Positions 44,875-55,401 are shown, counted from the first letter of the stretch. The stretch: DNA of 64,000 nt from JAHFPN01 sp963765745 (GCA_963765745.1 CAVXXM010000004.1:186001-250000), one strand, 5' to 3'. Notes: generated from the sequence alone by a model not told the origin. Numbers and translations are program-made.

Positions 44875-45663
44875 ATGACCGAGTACGACGCACCCGTGAC
44901 CGACGACGAGCTGCACGCCTACGTGGACGGCGCGCTGCCGGGCGACCGCATCGCCGCGGTCGAGACGCGGCTCGCGTCCGATCCCGAGGCGGCGAGCCGG
45001 GTTGCCGCCTGGCGCGCGCAGGCGACTTCGATCCGCGCCAAATGGGAGCGCGTGGTCGAGGAGCCGGTGCCCGATCGGCTGCGGCTCGAGAATATCGCGC
45101 TGCGCGCGAGCGGAATCTGGCGCAAGGTCGCAGCCGCCGCAGCCGTCGCATTCGCCATCGGCGGCGCCGCCGGCTGGTACGGGCACGAATACTCCAACTT
45201 CGGCCGCAACGAGCAGATCGCGCGCGCTATTGCCGACGCCGCCATCGAGGCGCACCGGCTCTATATCAACGAGGTCCGTCACCCGATCGAGGTGCGGGCC
45301 GACGAGGCGCATCTCTTGCCGTGGCTTTCGCGCCGCGTCGGTTCAGCCGTGCGCGCCCCCGATCTAGTGCCCGAAGGATTGAAGCTCATGGGAGGCCGGC
45401 TCCTGCCCGGAACGCGCAGCCCGACAGCGCTCATCATGTACGAAGGCTCCGGCGGCGAACGCGTGACCATCACCTGCACGCGCGCTACCCGCGAGGGTTC
45501 GACCGCGTTCCATTGGAAATCCGCGGGCGAGATCGGTGCGCTGGCATGGGTCGAGGGCGGACTTGCTTTCGTGGTCGCGGGACCGGCCGAACGCGGGCGG
45601 CTCGATCGTGTCGCACGCCGCGTCTACGAAGCCTACGAGACCGCCGCGAACGAGCGGCGCTGA
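44875..45663 (+). CDS. Membrane anti-sigma factor
   Basis: 262 aa. The N-terminal cytosolic helical domain (VTDDELHAYVDGALPGDRIA, ETRLASDPEAASRVAAWRAQ) matches the anti-sigma family that follows ECF genes; it lacks the HxxxCxxC zinc motif. One membrane helix (VAAAAAVAFAIGGAAGWYG, about residues 84-103) is followed by a periplasmic domain with DLVPEGLKLMGGRLLPGTRS and GSGGERVTITCTR. It would hold the adjacent sigma factor inactive until a signal. The partner assignment is from adjacency. Confidence 0.85.
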   Translation: MTEYDAPVTDDELHAYVDGALPGDRIAAVETRLASDPEAASRVAAWRAQATSIRAKWERVVEEPVPDRLRLENIALRASGIWRKVAAAAAVAFAIGGAAGWYGHEYSNFGRNEQIARAIADAAIEAHRLYINEVRHPIEVRADEAHLLPWLSRRVGSAVRAPDLVPEGLKLMGGRLLPGTRSPTALIMYEGSGGERVTITCTRATREGSTAFHWKSAGEIGALAWVEGGLAFVVAGPAERGRLDRVARRVYEAYETAANERR

Positions 45664-45672
45664 AAAGTCCGG

Positions 45673-46656
45673 CTATTTCTTCTCGCGCCGACGGCGCATG
45701 AGCGCCTCGAGTTCCTCGTCGTGCTCCTCCGGCAGCGCGACTTGCACGCCGACCAGAAGATCGCCATGACCGCCGCTCTTGTTCGGCAGTCCTTTACCCT
45801 TGAGCCGGAACACGCGGCCGCTCGAGGTCCGTGGCGGGATCTTCAGTTCCACTTCGCCTTCGAGCGTCGGCACGCGTACGCTGGTACCCAGCACCGCGTC
45901 CACGAGCGGGATCGCGATCAACGCCCGCAAATCGAAGCCGTCGGGCCTGAGCAGCGGGTGTGGCTCGACCGTGATCGTGATCAGCGCGTCGCCCGGCTCC
46001 GCGCGCGGTCCGCTCAAGCCCTGGCCGCGAAGGCGGATGGTTTGACCGCTGGTAATGCCCGCCGGAATCTTGACATCGACCTCCTTGCCGGTCGGAAGCC
46101 GTACGCGCTTCGAAGCGCCAGACGCGGATTCGGCGAGCGAGATCGAGGCTGATGCGGCGACGTCGGTGCCGCGTGGCGGTGGCCCCGGTTCGAAACCCTC
46201 GAAGTGCATCGCGCCGCCGCGATTACCGGCGGAGCCGAAAATATCGCCGATGAAATCCTCGAACCCGCCGCTGCGCGGTCCTCCGCCGCGCGAAGACGAG
46301 CGGCGGAAACCGCCGGGGCCATGGGTGAAGGTCTCGAAGATCGTGTCGTCGCCTCCGAAGCCGGAATGTTGACCCGCGCCCGCGCGTGGATCGAAGCCGG
46401 GATGGCCGGTGAAGCGCGGCTTGCCTTCGGCGTCGATCTCGCCGCGGTCGAATGCCTTGCGTTTTTCCTCGTCGCCGAGAATCTCATAGGCGGAATTGAT
46501 CTCGGAGAAGCGCGCGGCCGCCTTCGGGTCGTTCTTGTTCGCGTCCGGGTGCAGTTTCTTGGCGAGCCGCCGGAAGGACTTCTTGATGTCGGCTTCGCTC
46601 GCGCCGCGGGCCACGCCGAGGATTTCGTAGGGATTGCGCGCCAAAGGAAACTCCAC
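45673..46656 (-). CDS. DnaJ/CbpA-type co-chaperone
   Basis: 327 aa from GTG 46656. J-domain with NPYEILGVARGASEADIKKS and RRLAKKLHPDANKNDPK (HPD intact), a glycine/phenylalanine-rich linker with GGFRRSSSRGGGPRSGGFED, and two C-terminal substrate-binding beta domains (VDVKIPAGITSGQTIRLRGQ, VELKIPPRTSSGRVFRLKGK). No zinc-finger, so it is CbpA-like rather than DnaJ. Stimulates DnaK. Converges on the anti-sigma gene with 9 bp between. Confidence 0.92.
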   Translation of the reverse strand: MEFPLARNPYEILGVARGASEADIKKSFRRLAKKLHPDANKNDPKAAARFSEINSAYEILGDEEKRKAFDRGEIDAEGKPRFTGHPGFDPRAGAGQHSGFGGDDTIFETFTHGPGGFRRSSSRGGGPRSGGFEDFIGDIFGSAGNRGGAMHFEGFEPGPPPRGTDVAASASISLAESASGASKRVRLPTGKEVDVKIPAGITSGQTIRLRGQGLSGPRAEPGDALITITVEPHPLLRPDGFDLRALIAIPLVDAVLGTSVRVPTLEGEVELKIPPRTSSGRVFRLKGKGLPNKSGGHGDLLVGVQVALPEEHDEELEALMRRRREKK

Positions 46657-46724
46657 GCCGGCAACTCAGGGCCGCCTGCCGGGCATCTATGTGGGTGCGA
46701 ATGGGCGCCGGCGCAACGCGCCGG

Positions 46725-47156
46725 TCAAGACTTCTGCAATGGCCGGGTCGATTGCACGTCCCATTGGCCGCGGTGGGTACGGCAGGCCGTGCCTTCGTGC
46801 CAGTTCTCGCGCTCGCTCTTGAAGTGGCTGACTATGAAATTCCGGCAGTTGAAACCGTCCTGGACGAAGGCGGCGGAAACCGGCGACACGGTTCCGCGCG
46901 AACTGGTGGTCGGGTTCTGCCAGGGGATGCTGGCGCCATCTTCCTTGCGGGCGAGCGCCTCGCGCAACGAGGCCATGGCGACGGTCCAGTCGGCATTGGT
47001 CATTTCGCGGTTGGCGGCCAGGTGCTGCATCGAGAGCGAACCGGTGATCTCGTCCTTGTCGGCCGGCTTTTCCGCCTGCATCCCGGGGATGAGCGAGGAG
47101 AGCGGGAACGACATGCTACAGCCGCCTGTCGCAAGGCCGGCGATGAGAAGGATCAA
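46725..47156 (-). CDS. Probable lipoprotein with 17-kDa surface-antigen-like C-terminus (RT0821-like)
   Basis: About 143 aa from TTG 47156: a hydrophobic leader LILLIAGLATGGC with a lipobox-like cysteine, a middle helical region, and the C-terminal CRNFIVSHFKSERENWHEGT, continuing ACRTHRGQWDVQ, resembling the rickettsial 17-kDa antigen/RT0821 domain. The start is uncertain: an ATG at 47197 (MVRASLGHFAAPAF) would be joined to the leader if one T were missing from the TTTTT run near 47156. The gene lies between dnaJ-like and pdxH, as in other Hyphomicrobiales. Function is unknown. Confidence 0.65.
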   Translation of the reverse strand: MILLIAGLATGGCSMSFPLSSLIPGMQAEKPADKDEITGSLSMQHLAANREMTNADWTVAMASLREALARKEDGASIPWQNPTTSSRGTVSPVSAAFVQDGFNCRNFIVSHFKSERENWHEGTACRTHRGQWDVQSTRPLQKS

Positions 47157-47285
47157 AAAGCCGGAGCCGCGAAATGGCCGAGCGAAGCCCGAACCATGAT
47201 ATGAAGGGCCGGGATCGATGGCCCCTCGCGGGGTGCACGCTTTGACGCACACTGGCGCACGCTCCAGAAACGGGTCGAGTAAGCG

Positions 47286-47909
47286 ATGGAACACCCTGTA
47301 GGGTTAACTTTTGGTGACTTTGTGGAGGCCGATGAGCCTTTTGGGCTTTTCGACGCCTGGTTCAAGGCGGCCCGGGCGAAGGAGCCGCGCGATCCGGACG
47401 CGGCCGCGCTGGCCACGGTCGATTCCGCGGGTCTGCCGAACGTGCGCATGGTGCTGATTAAGGCGGCCGACCCGCGTGGTTTTGTTTTCTACACGAACGC
47501 CGAAAGCGTGAAGGGCGCCGAGCTCAAGGCCCGGCCCAAGGCCGCGCTCGTGCTGCATTGGAAATCGCTCGGCCGGCAGGTGCGGGTGCGTGGCAATGTC
47601 GAGCCCGCGAGCCCGGCGGAATCCGATGCTTATTTCGCGTCGCGGCCGCGCGAAGCGCAGATCGGCGCCTGGGCAAGCCGGCAATCGCGTTCGCTCGAGA
47701 GTCGCGCTGCGCTCGAGCAGGAAGCGGGACGGGTCGCCAAGAAATTCGAGGGTGGTCCGGTCCCGCGGCCGCCGCATTGGCATGGGTTCCGGATCGTGCC
47801 TATCGCCGTCGAGTTCTGGGCCGAGGGCCCGCATCGGCTGCACGATCGGCTCGTATTTACGCGCGCCGCACCGGATGCGAAATGGCAGCGCGCGCGGCTC
47901 TATCCGTGA
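47286..47909 (+). CDS. pdxH: Pyridoxine/pyridoxamine 5'-phosphate oxidase
   Basis: 207 aa. FMN enzyme making pyridoxal 5'-phosphate. PNVRMVLIKAADPRGFVFYT, NAESVKGAELKARPKAALVL, HWKSLGRQVRVRGNVE and the C-terminal FWAEGPHRLHDRLVF with RARLYP are all family features. Length typical. The SDR gene follows by 26 bp and may be co-transcribed. Confidence 0.95.
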   Translation: MEHPVGLTFGDFVEADEPFGLFDAWFKAARAKEPRDPDAAALATVDSAGLPNVRMVLIKAADPRGFVFYTNAESVKGAELKARPKAALVLHWKSLGRQVRVRGNVEPASPAESDAYFASRPREAQIGAWASRQSRSLESRAALEQEAGRVAKKFEGGPVPRPPHWHGFRIVPIAVEFWAEGPHRLHDRLVFTRAAPDAKWQRARLYP

Positions 47910-47935
47910 ACGCGGCCAAGGTGCAGAGTTGAAAG

Positions 47936-48685
47936 ATGCCGTCGATATCCGACCAGCCCCGCCGCACGCTGTTACTCACCGGTGCCAGCCGCGGCATCGG
48001 CCACGCCACGGTCAAGCGCTTCTCGAGCGCCGGCTGGCGCGTGATCACCTGCTCGCGCCACGCCTTCCCGGAGGAGTGTCCCTGGGAGGCTGGGCCCGAG
48101 GATCATATTCAAGTCGATCTCGCCGATCAGAAAGCTACCTACGCGGCCATCGCGGAAATCAAGAATCGGCTCGAGCGCGGCGAACTGCATGCGCTCGTCA
48201 ATAACGCCGGCATCTCCCCGAAGGGCGCGGGCGGCGCGCGGCTCGGCGCGATCGATACCGGCGTCGATGACTGGCAGCACGTTTTCCGGGTGAATTTCTT
48301 CGCGCCGATCATGCTCGCCCGCGGGCTGGTGAATGAGCTGAAGCGCGCCCAAGGCGCGGTGGTGAACGTGACTTCGATCGCCGGCTCCCGCGTGCATCCG
48401 TTCGCCGGCGCCGCCTATGCCACCTCGAAGGCGGCGCTCGCCGCGCTCACGCGCGAGATGGCGGTGGATTTCGGCCCGCTCGGCATCCGCGTCAACTCGA
48501 TCGCGCCGGGTGAGATCGACACGTCGATCCTGTCGCCCGGTACCGACAAGCTGTTGGGCTCGATCCCGATGAAGCGCCTCGGCACGCCCGACGAGGTGGC
48601 CAAGATCATCTACGTGCTGTGCACCGAAACGGCGTCGTATCTGAACGGCGCGGAGATCCACATCGACGGTGGGCAATACGTTTGA
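47936..48685 (+). CDS. SDR family oxidoreductase
   Basis: 249 aa. TLLLTGASRGIGHATVKRFS (cofactor), NNAGISPKGAG, and catalytic Ser-Tyr-Lys in VVNVTSIAGSRVHPFAGAAY followed by ATSKAAL; the C-terminal NGAEIHIDGGQYV is typical of classical SDRs such as 3-oxoacyl-ACP reductase-like proteins. The substrate is unknown. Probably co-transcribed with pdxH. Confidence 0.9.
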   Translation: MPSISDQPRRTLLLTGASRGIGHATVKRFSSAGWRVITCSRHAFPEECPWEAGPEDHIQVDLADQKATYAAIAEIKNRLERGELHALVNNAGISPKGAGGARLGAIDTGVDDWQHVFRVNFFAPIMLARGLVNELKRAQGAVVNVTSIAGSRVHPFAGAAYATSKAALAALTREMAVDFGPLGIRVNSIAPGEIDTSILSPGTDKLLGSIPMKRLGTPDEVAKIIYVLCTETASYLNGAEIHIDGGQYV

Positions 48686-48721
48686 GATCCCCGGTCGTTA
48701 TTCCGGCAAACGACACGGACT

Positions 48722-49720
48722 TCACGCCGCGCGGTTGAGGATCGGCACCAGCTTCGGATGCATATGGGCATCATGGCTCTTAAGGAAGCCGATCAGTGCC
48801 GCCTCGTTCTCGTGCAACTTGCCGTTCTTGCCGATGCGCTCGGCAGCCCAGCGGGCGTCGGCTTCACTGACCCGGGGGATCAGGTCGAGGATGGAATCGG
48901 TCGCGGGTTCTTTTCGCGGCTCGCCGTCGATCGTCCCGTAGCGATAGGCATCGAACACGGCATTGAGGCTACCGGCGAGCATCGCGCCCATGAAACCGGA
49001 AATGCCCGGTGTCGGCGCATCGAGCCAGGCCGCGCGCCGCAGCGCCTCCGGGCGTGACGGCACTTCATAGCCGGAGGCCGCCATGAGGAAGTTTGCCAAC
49101 GCCTTGACGAAGAGATCGGACCAGGCCGGGTCGTTCTCGGCTTCGGCGGTGGCGTCGTTGATGTCGAACAGGACTTCGGCCTCCTGCCGTGTAATCGCGA
49201 TGTTTCCGTCGCCGCCGAACGCGTAGAGGATGCGGCGGACGAGCGCGACCTCGGCCTCGCCGATGACGCCGGGCAGGAGCCGCCGGTTGCTGCGCGCATG
49301 ACCGAGATGGCCGTCGCCGACGGTCACGGCGAGCTTGACCTGCTCGAGCGCGAAGCGGACGAGTTTCACGGGGCTGAGCTTCGCAGACTCGAGCGCCTTC
49401 ACCAGCAGCTCGAGCTCGGCCGTACTGTCGACGTGCCCTGAATGCGAGATGCGCGCGATCAGCCAGTCGGCGTTGGCCTCGCTGATATAGCCTAGCGGTT
49501 CCATCTGATTGACCAGATAGTCGGCGAGCGCTTCGACGAAGAACGCGGGCCAAGCGGGATCGGCGCTGGCGCCAAGCCGGTCATTGAGGAAGAACGCCAT
49601 CTCGGCGTCCTTCTCCGTGACCACGCCCTTCCAGAACACGCGCTTGCGTAGCGTCGCCACGTCTTCGGCCGTGATCCGGCCGCTTGCGAGGATTGCCTGT
49701 ACTTCTTTGCTGTCGGACAT
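48722..49720 (-). CDS. Hypothetical protein with internal duplication
   Basis: 332 aa, cytosolic, acidic and helical; no signal peptide or membrane segment. Two halves repeat the same pattern: AEMAFFLNDRLGASADPAWP / FFVEALADYLV in the first, and AEVLFDINDATAEAENDPAW / LFVKALANFLM in the second; a third weaker unit is near the C-terminus (ADARWAAERIGKNGKLHENE). The pattern of N-D-x-DPAW followed by F(V)xALA(D/N) suggests a TerB-like or other helical repeat, but I cannot name it. Related proteins occur in Bradyrhizobium as hypothetical. The start ATG 49720 is natural. Confidence 0.72.
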   Translation of the reverse strand: MSDSKEVQAILASGRITAEDVATLRKRVFWKGVVTEKDAEMAFFLNDRLGASADPAWPAFFVEALADYLVNQMEPLGYISEANADWLIARISHSGHVDSTAELELLVKALESAKLSPVKLVRFALEQVKLAVTVGDGHLGHARSNRRLLPGVIGEAEVALVRRILYAFGGDGNIAITRQEAEVLFDINDATAEAENDPAWSDLFVKALANFLMAASGYEVPSRPEALRRAAWLDAPTPGISGFMGAMLAGSLNAVFDAYRYGTIDGEPRKEPATDSILDLIPRVSEADARWAAERIGKNGKLHENEAALIGFLKSHDAHMHPKLVPILNRAA

Positions 49721-49879
49721 GTCGCCACCGTCTCCGGAACTGAAATCGAGTTCGGCACAGTGGCAGACTTCTCTTGCAGATTGCTGAATCGCTCTGTGGC
49801 CGGCGCTTACCGATTGTGAACCTTAATTGCTGGCTAACGCCACACACGCATCCGACTGCGCGGGAATTCCAGCCTGATA

Positions 49880-50857
49880 TCAGAGCCAGCGCTTCCACTT
49901 GAAGTACGTGTAGGGAAGGATCGCCGAGCCGAGCATCAGCAGGAGCGCCAGCGGATAGCCGAAGGTCCATTCGAGCTCCGGCATGTGCTTGAAGTTCATG
50001 CCGTAGATCGAGGCGATCATGGTCGGCGGCAGCAGCACCACGGCCACCACTGAGAAGATCTTGATCACGTTGTTCTGGTCGAGCTGCACCAGCCCGAGCA
50101 CCGCATCGAGCATGAACTGGATCTTGTTGGCGAGGAACGTGGCATGATCGGTAAGCGAGGTCGCGTCGCGCGCCATGCTCTTGATCTGCGCGCGCTGCTC
50201 CTTCGGTAGCTTCAAATTATCCGCCTCGTTGGCGAAGAACAGCACCAAACGGCCGATGGATACCAGGCTCTCGCGGGTCTTAGACGTAAGATCGGCCTTG
50301 CGGCCGATCGCGCGGAGGATGTCCTGATAGGATTCGGAAGGCGGCTTGCGACCGCGGCCATGGCCGAAGATCCGCCGCGATACGATCTCGATCTCGGCGC
50401 TGTCGCGCTCCAGGACGTCGGCGGCGCGGTCGATGATGTTGTCGAGCAGATCGATCAGCACGCCTTCGCCGGCGATCGTCGGCGGACAAACCCGCGTGAT
50501 CTTTTGCATCAACCGGACAAACGGCCGCGGTTCCTCGTAACGGACGGTGACCAGCTTTCCCTGCGACAGAATAAATGTGACCGGGGTGGTGTTGGGCCGG
50601 TCCGAATCGGATGCGTAAAGCAGCGACGCCGTCATGAAGCGGGCGCCGTTCTCGACATAGAGCCGGCTCGACGGTTCGATCTCCGCCATTTCCTCGCGGC
50701 TCGGGATCGAGACGCCGAGCACAGCCTCGACCGCGCGATCTTCCTCGGCGGTCGGCGAGAGCAGGTCGAACCAGATCGCCTCCGTCGGCACGCTGGCGCC
50801 CGCAGGAACTTCGACCCGTTCCAGCGAATTTCCACGCGGCAGGTAGGCGACCAGCAT
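49880..50857 (-). CDS. corA: CorA-type magnesium/cobalt transporter
   Basis: 325 aa. The large cytosolic N-terminal domain is followed by a long helix and two C-terminal membrane segments; the selectivity motif YGMNF sits at the end of the first (VVAVVLLPPTMIASIYGMNF), and the short C-terminal tail YFKWKRWL is positively charged. Pentameric Mg2+ channel of the inner membrane. The start ATG 50857 gives the normal family length. Confidence 0.93.
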   Translation of the reverse strand: MLVAYLPRGNSLERVEVPAGASVPTEAIWFDLLSPTAEEDRAVEAVLGVSIPSREEMAEIEPSSRLYVENGARFMTASLLYASDSDRPNTTPVTFILSQGKLVTVRYEEPRPFVRLMQKITRVCPPTIAGEGVLIDLLDNIIDRAADVLERDSAEIEIVSRRIFGHGRGRKPPSESYQDILRAIGRKADLTSKTRESLVSIGRLVLFFANEADNLKLPKEQRAQIKSMARDATSLTDHATFLANKIQFMLDAVLGLVQLDQNNVIKIFSVVAVVLLPPTMIASIYGMNFKHMPELEWTFGYPLALLLMLGSAILPYTYFKWKRWL

Positions 50858-51300
50858 GCAGACATTCCGCTGCGAGATCGGCGTTCCCTAGCGCTTAATG
50901 CATAGGCCGTCCACGGTGCGGTTGATGGAAAGCTTGACGCTTGCTCGCGTGCCGATGGTCACCCCGTGCGGTCGTCGGGTCGAGATAGGGGGGTCTTGGA
51001 TATGTCATTCTCCGTGCAAGGATGGGGTCTGGCCCTTGGCGTCGTTTTGCCGGGTCAGTGCCGGCGGCAATCGGCTGGAACGGAGGCTGTTCTCCGCCGT
51101 CTGCGCGGTTTCATCTTGATCCTTGATAAGCGGGGGGCCGGCCCGAATTGGCATGGCCTATCGGGTTCGCTGCGGCATTTCTGCAACAGGTCCCCAATTG
51201 CCGATCTCGATCTAGATTCGTGCCTTCCGGATCGGGACTCTTTCGGCTATTTGATCCTTGGACGGGTGCCGCCAGAGAAATTCAGAGGACGTCGAAGTCT
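50858..51300. other. 443-bp intergenic stretch upstream of the L,D-transpeptidase gene
   Basis: Divergent promoter region between corA and the L,D-transpeptidase gene. Frames crossing it do not look protein-like. I saw no convincing riboswitch, including no obvious Mg2+-sensor leader for corA, and no clear small RNA. It is longer than other gaps in the window, so an unseen ncRNA or leader remains possible. Confidence 0.5.
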
Positions 51301-51912
51301 ATGCAGGCTCGCAAGTTCGCACTGTTGCTCTTGGGCTTGGCGGCCGTCGGTCTCGGCGGATGCATTTCCGACACCCTCGATCCGGTGGCCGAATCGAGTC
51401 TGACACCCCGTGATCGCAAGCTCCTGGCGAGCGCCCCCTACCTGCAGCATAAGCCGTCCGAGGACTTCCTCCGCCACATCGTCAGCTATCAGACGAAGGA
51501 GAAACCCGGCACCATCATCATCGATACCCCGAACAAGTTTCTCTATCTGGTGCAGAACGACGGCAAGGCCTATCGCTACGGCGTGACGGTCGGTGAAGAC
51601 GGAATGGATTGGAAGGGCACCGCCACGGTCGGCCAGAAGAAAGAGTGGCCGGACTGGGTGCCGACCGCCGACACCCTGAAACGTCTGCCGGAGCTGCCGA
51701 AATACGTGAGCCCGGGTCCGCATAACCCGATGGGCGCGCGCGCCCTCTACCTCTTCCAGGGCAATAAGGACACGCTCTTCCGCATCCACGGCACCAATCA
51801 GCCGGAATATATCGGCCAGGCGATCTCGTCGGGCTGCATTCGCATGCTGAACGAGGACGTCATCGACCTCTTTAATCGCACCCCGGTCGGGGCGAAGGTG
51901 GTCGTAATCTGA
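51301..51912 (+). CDS. L,D-transpeptidase (YkuD) lipoprotein
   Basis: 203 aa from ATG 51301. Lipoprotein signal with lipobox LGLAAVGLGGC (modified cysteine at about residue 21). YkuD catalytic domain: TIIIDTPNKFLYLVQNDGKA, GWTATV-type core as MDWKGTATVGQKKEWPDWVP, and catalytic HGTNQPEYIGQAISSGCIRM with the His and Cys. Forms 3-3 peptidoglycan crosslinks or anchors lipoproteins in the periplasm. The longer frame from 51148 would bury the signal peptide. A strong terminator follows. Confidence 0.93.
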   Translation: MQARKFALLLLGLAAVGLGGCISDTLDPVAESSLTPRDRKLLASAPYLQHKPSEDFLRHIVSYQTKEKPGTIIIDTPNKFLYLVQNDGKAYRYGVTVGEDGMDWKGTATVGQKKEWPDWVPTADTLKRLPELPKYVSPGPHNPMGARALYLFQGNKDTLFRIHGTNQPEYIGQAISSGCIRMLNEDVIDLFNRTPVGAKVVVI

Positions 51913-51939
51913 ATTCGAGAATTTGTCGGAGGGGAACAG

Positions 51940-51970
51940 GGGCGCGGCATGGCCGCGCCCTTGGCTTTTT
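51940..51970 (+). terminator. Intrinsic terminator after the L,D-transpeptidase gene
   Basis: 9-bp perfect stem GGGCGCGGC/GCCGCGCCC (51940-51948, 51952-51960) with a 3-nt loop, followed by TTGGCTTTTT. It lies between the transpeptidase stop and the convergent extensin-like gene stop. Best rho-independent terminator in the window. Confidence 0.85.
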
Positions 51971-51985
51971 GGCGGCCCGGTGAAT

Positions 51986-52762
51986 TCAGTCGGAGGCGCT
52001 CTTTCGCTCGGGCCATTGGCAGAGGCGATAGCCGCCGTGGCGTTCGGCAAGATCGACGTGCAGATGGAACTCGTGCGCCCGGTCGGCGCCGGGGCCGAGC
52101 ACGGTCGTGAACCGTGCGCAGGCCGATCGCCGTACTTCGGCGAGGAAATCCGCCGGCGCCTTCGGATCGGCGAGCGTGAGGGTCCGTCCGTCGGCCAGCA
52201 CGAAGGCGCTCATATCGAGCGCATTGGCTAGGCCGTGCTCGCTCAAAACAGCGCCGGCCAGATTGTTCCGCGACCGGCACGTATAGGAAGCCGCGACGTC
52301 GATCCGCGCCAGCGCGCTGTCGAGGGCGAGAGCGGCAGGCGCGATATCGTCTCGGATCCAGCGCACCACGGCGAGCGCGGTCTCGCACCGGAGCATGGCT
52401 GCCGGGCGCAGCGTCACGGACTTGCCGTCGCGAAGCAGGATCGCAGTCAATCGGGCTACCGGTGCGGTGCCGCAGCCCTCCGCCGCATCGACAATCTGGC
52501 CGGTCTCGGCGACCGCGACCTCTTGCGCGAGGAGGTCGGCGCAGGCGCTGCCGGCTGGCGCAGCCACCAACGTGAACTCGCCCTGGGCGCGCCTTGCCTC
52601 TGGAACGATGGCGGGGCGCGGCGGCGGCAAGGGCGCGGCGAATTCGCGCGGGCCGTCCCAAGGCAATACCGGCCTCGGCGGCGGCAGGGGTACGGCCTGG
52701 GCGAGACCGTGCGTTCCTCCGATCAGGGCGGCAAGCCAAAGGAGCGTGAAACGGATCGGCAT
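51986..52762 (-). CDS. Extensin-like C-terminal domain protein, secreted
   Basis: 258 aa from ATG 52762. Signal peptide (MPIRFTLLWLAALIGGTHGL), a proline-rich linker (PLPPPRPVLPW, PLPPPRP), then the extensin-like C domain with RSRNNLAGAVLSEHGLANAL and DMSAF, and GADRAHEFHLHVDLAERHGG ending YRLCQW. This zinc-peptidase-like fold is predicted to act on cell-wall peptides. Common in alphaproteobacteria. Converges on the L,D-transpeptidase gene; shared cell-wall role is inference. Confidence 0.88.
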   Translation of the reverse strand: MPIRFTLLWLAALIGGTHGLAQAVPLPPPRPVLPWDGPREFAAPLPPPRPAIVPEARRAQGEFTLVAAPAGSACADLLAQEVAVAETGQIVDAAEGCGTAPVARLTAILLRDGKSVTLRPAAMLRCETALAVVRWIRDDIAPAALALDSALARIDVAASYTCRSRNNLAGAVLSEHGLANALDMSAFVLADGRTLTLADPKAPADFLAEVRRSACARFTTVLGPGADRAHEFHLHVDLAERHGGYRLCQWPERKSASD

Positions 52763-52899
52763 AGGGGCTGGATCGGCCTCGAGCACGGCAATATCGGGGC
52801 GAGGGTCGATTCTACACTGTTGCGCCCACGAGCCGGCGCGCTAGTTTTAGGCAACAACAGGCGCGCCTAGCGCCGGATATGTTTCGGGGGAGGAGTTCC

Positions 52900-54534
<1,635 letters not shown>

Positions 54535-54615
54535 CCGAAAAGGCCGCTGCAGCGGCGAGGTCGATCCGGACATGAGCAGCGCAGAGCGGGCAATGCCGTC
54601 AGCGCGGCGGGCGGC

Positions 54616-55401
54616 ATGATCCGCCGTCAGCTCTATACCGAAGTGCGCGTATCGCGGCTGGCCATTCTGAGCCGCCGCATCGCGGGCTTTTCGCTGCCGG
54701 TGGTATTGCTCGCCATCGGCATGCACCGTTTCGGCTTGGTCGAATACGAGGCCGCCTTCGCGATCCTGCTGGCCGGCTTGGCGGTCGCGTTGCTCGGCGT
54801 GCTGGTGGCGGGTCTCGCCTTCATCGTGATCTGGAACGAGGGCCTGCGCGGGCTCGACCGGGCGCTGATGGCCTGCGCCATCGGTGCAATCGTTCTCGGC
54901 GTTCCTGCTTTCGAGATCGTGCGCGGCGCATGGCTGCCCGCGATCAGCGACGTTACCACCGACGTGAACGATCCACCCGGGTTCCAGGCCATCGCGTCCG
55001 CGCGCGCGCGCGGCGCCAATACGGTGGTCTATCCCGGCCGCGAGGCCGCCACGCTTCAGCGCGCGGCCTATCCCGCGGTGAAGGCCTTCGAGGTCGAGGC
55101 CAATGCCGACGAAATGTTCAATCTTGCGCTCCAGATCGTCGAGGCGAACCGCTGGCGCGTGCTCGATTCCGTTTCGCCGCGCGGCGGCGAGCGCGACGGC
55201 CGCATCGAGGCAGTAGCCCAGTCGTTGATCATGGGCTTCCGCTACGACGTTTCCATTCGTGTGCGCACGACGCCGAACGGGGTACGGGTCGATATGCGTT
55301 CGGCCTCGCGCTACGGCACCCGCGATTTCGGCTCCAGCGCGCGCCGCATCGTGCGCTTCTTCGCCGATTTCAGCGACGCGCGCCGCCGGACGTCGCGCTG
55401 A
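54616..55401 (+). CDS. DUF1499 membrane protein
   Basis: 261 aa. Three N-terminal membrane helices (SLPVVLLAIGMHRFGLVEYE, FAILLAGLAVALLGVLVAGL, MACAIGAIVLGVPAFEIVRG) followed by the DUF1499 domain: ISDVTTDVNDPPGFQAI, VFEIVE-type strands, FRYDVSIRVRTTPNGVRVDM and RSASRYGTRDFGSSARRIVR. DUF1499 is of unknown function. Its 3' end overlaps the convergent metallo-beta-lactamase gene by 32 bp. It follows the acyl-CoA synthetase by 81 bp. Confidence 0.85.
   Translation: MIRRQLYTEVRVSRLAILSRRIAGFSLPVVLLAIGMHRFGLVEYEAAFAILLAGLAVALLGVLVAGLAFIVIWNEGLRGLDRALMACAIGAIVLGVPAFEIVRGAWLPAISDVTTDVNDPPGFQAIASARARGANTVVYPGREAATLQRAAYPAVKAFEVEANADEMFNLALQIVEANRWRVLDSVSPRGGERDGRIEAVAQSLIMGFRYDVSIRVRTTPNGVRVDMRSASRYGTRDFGSSARRIVRFFADFSDARRRTSR

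Noticed and set aside
51148..51300. Longer L,D-transpeptidase starting at 51148
   Set aside because: It would place 51 residues before a clear lipoprotein signal peptide.
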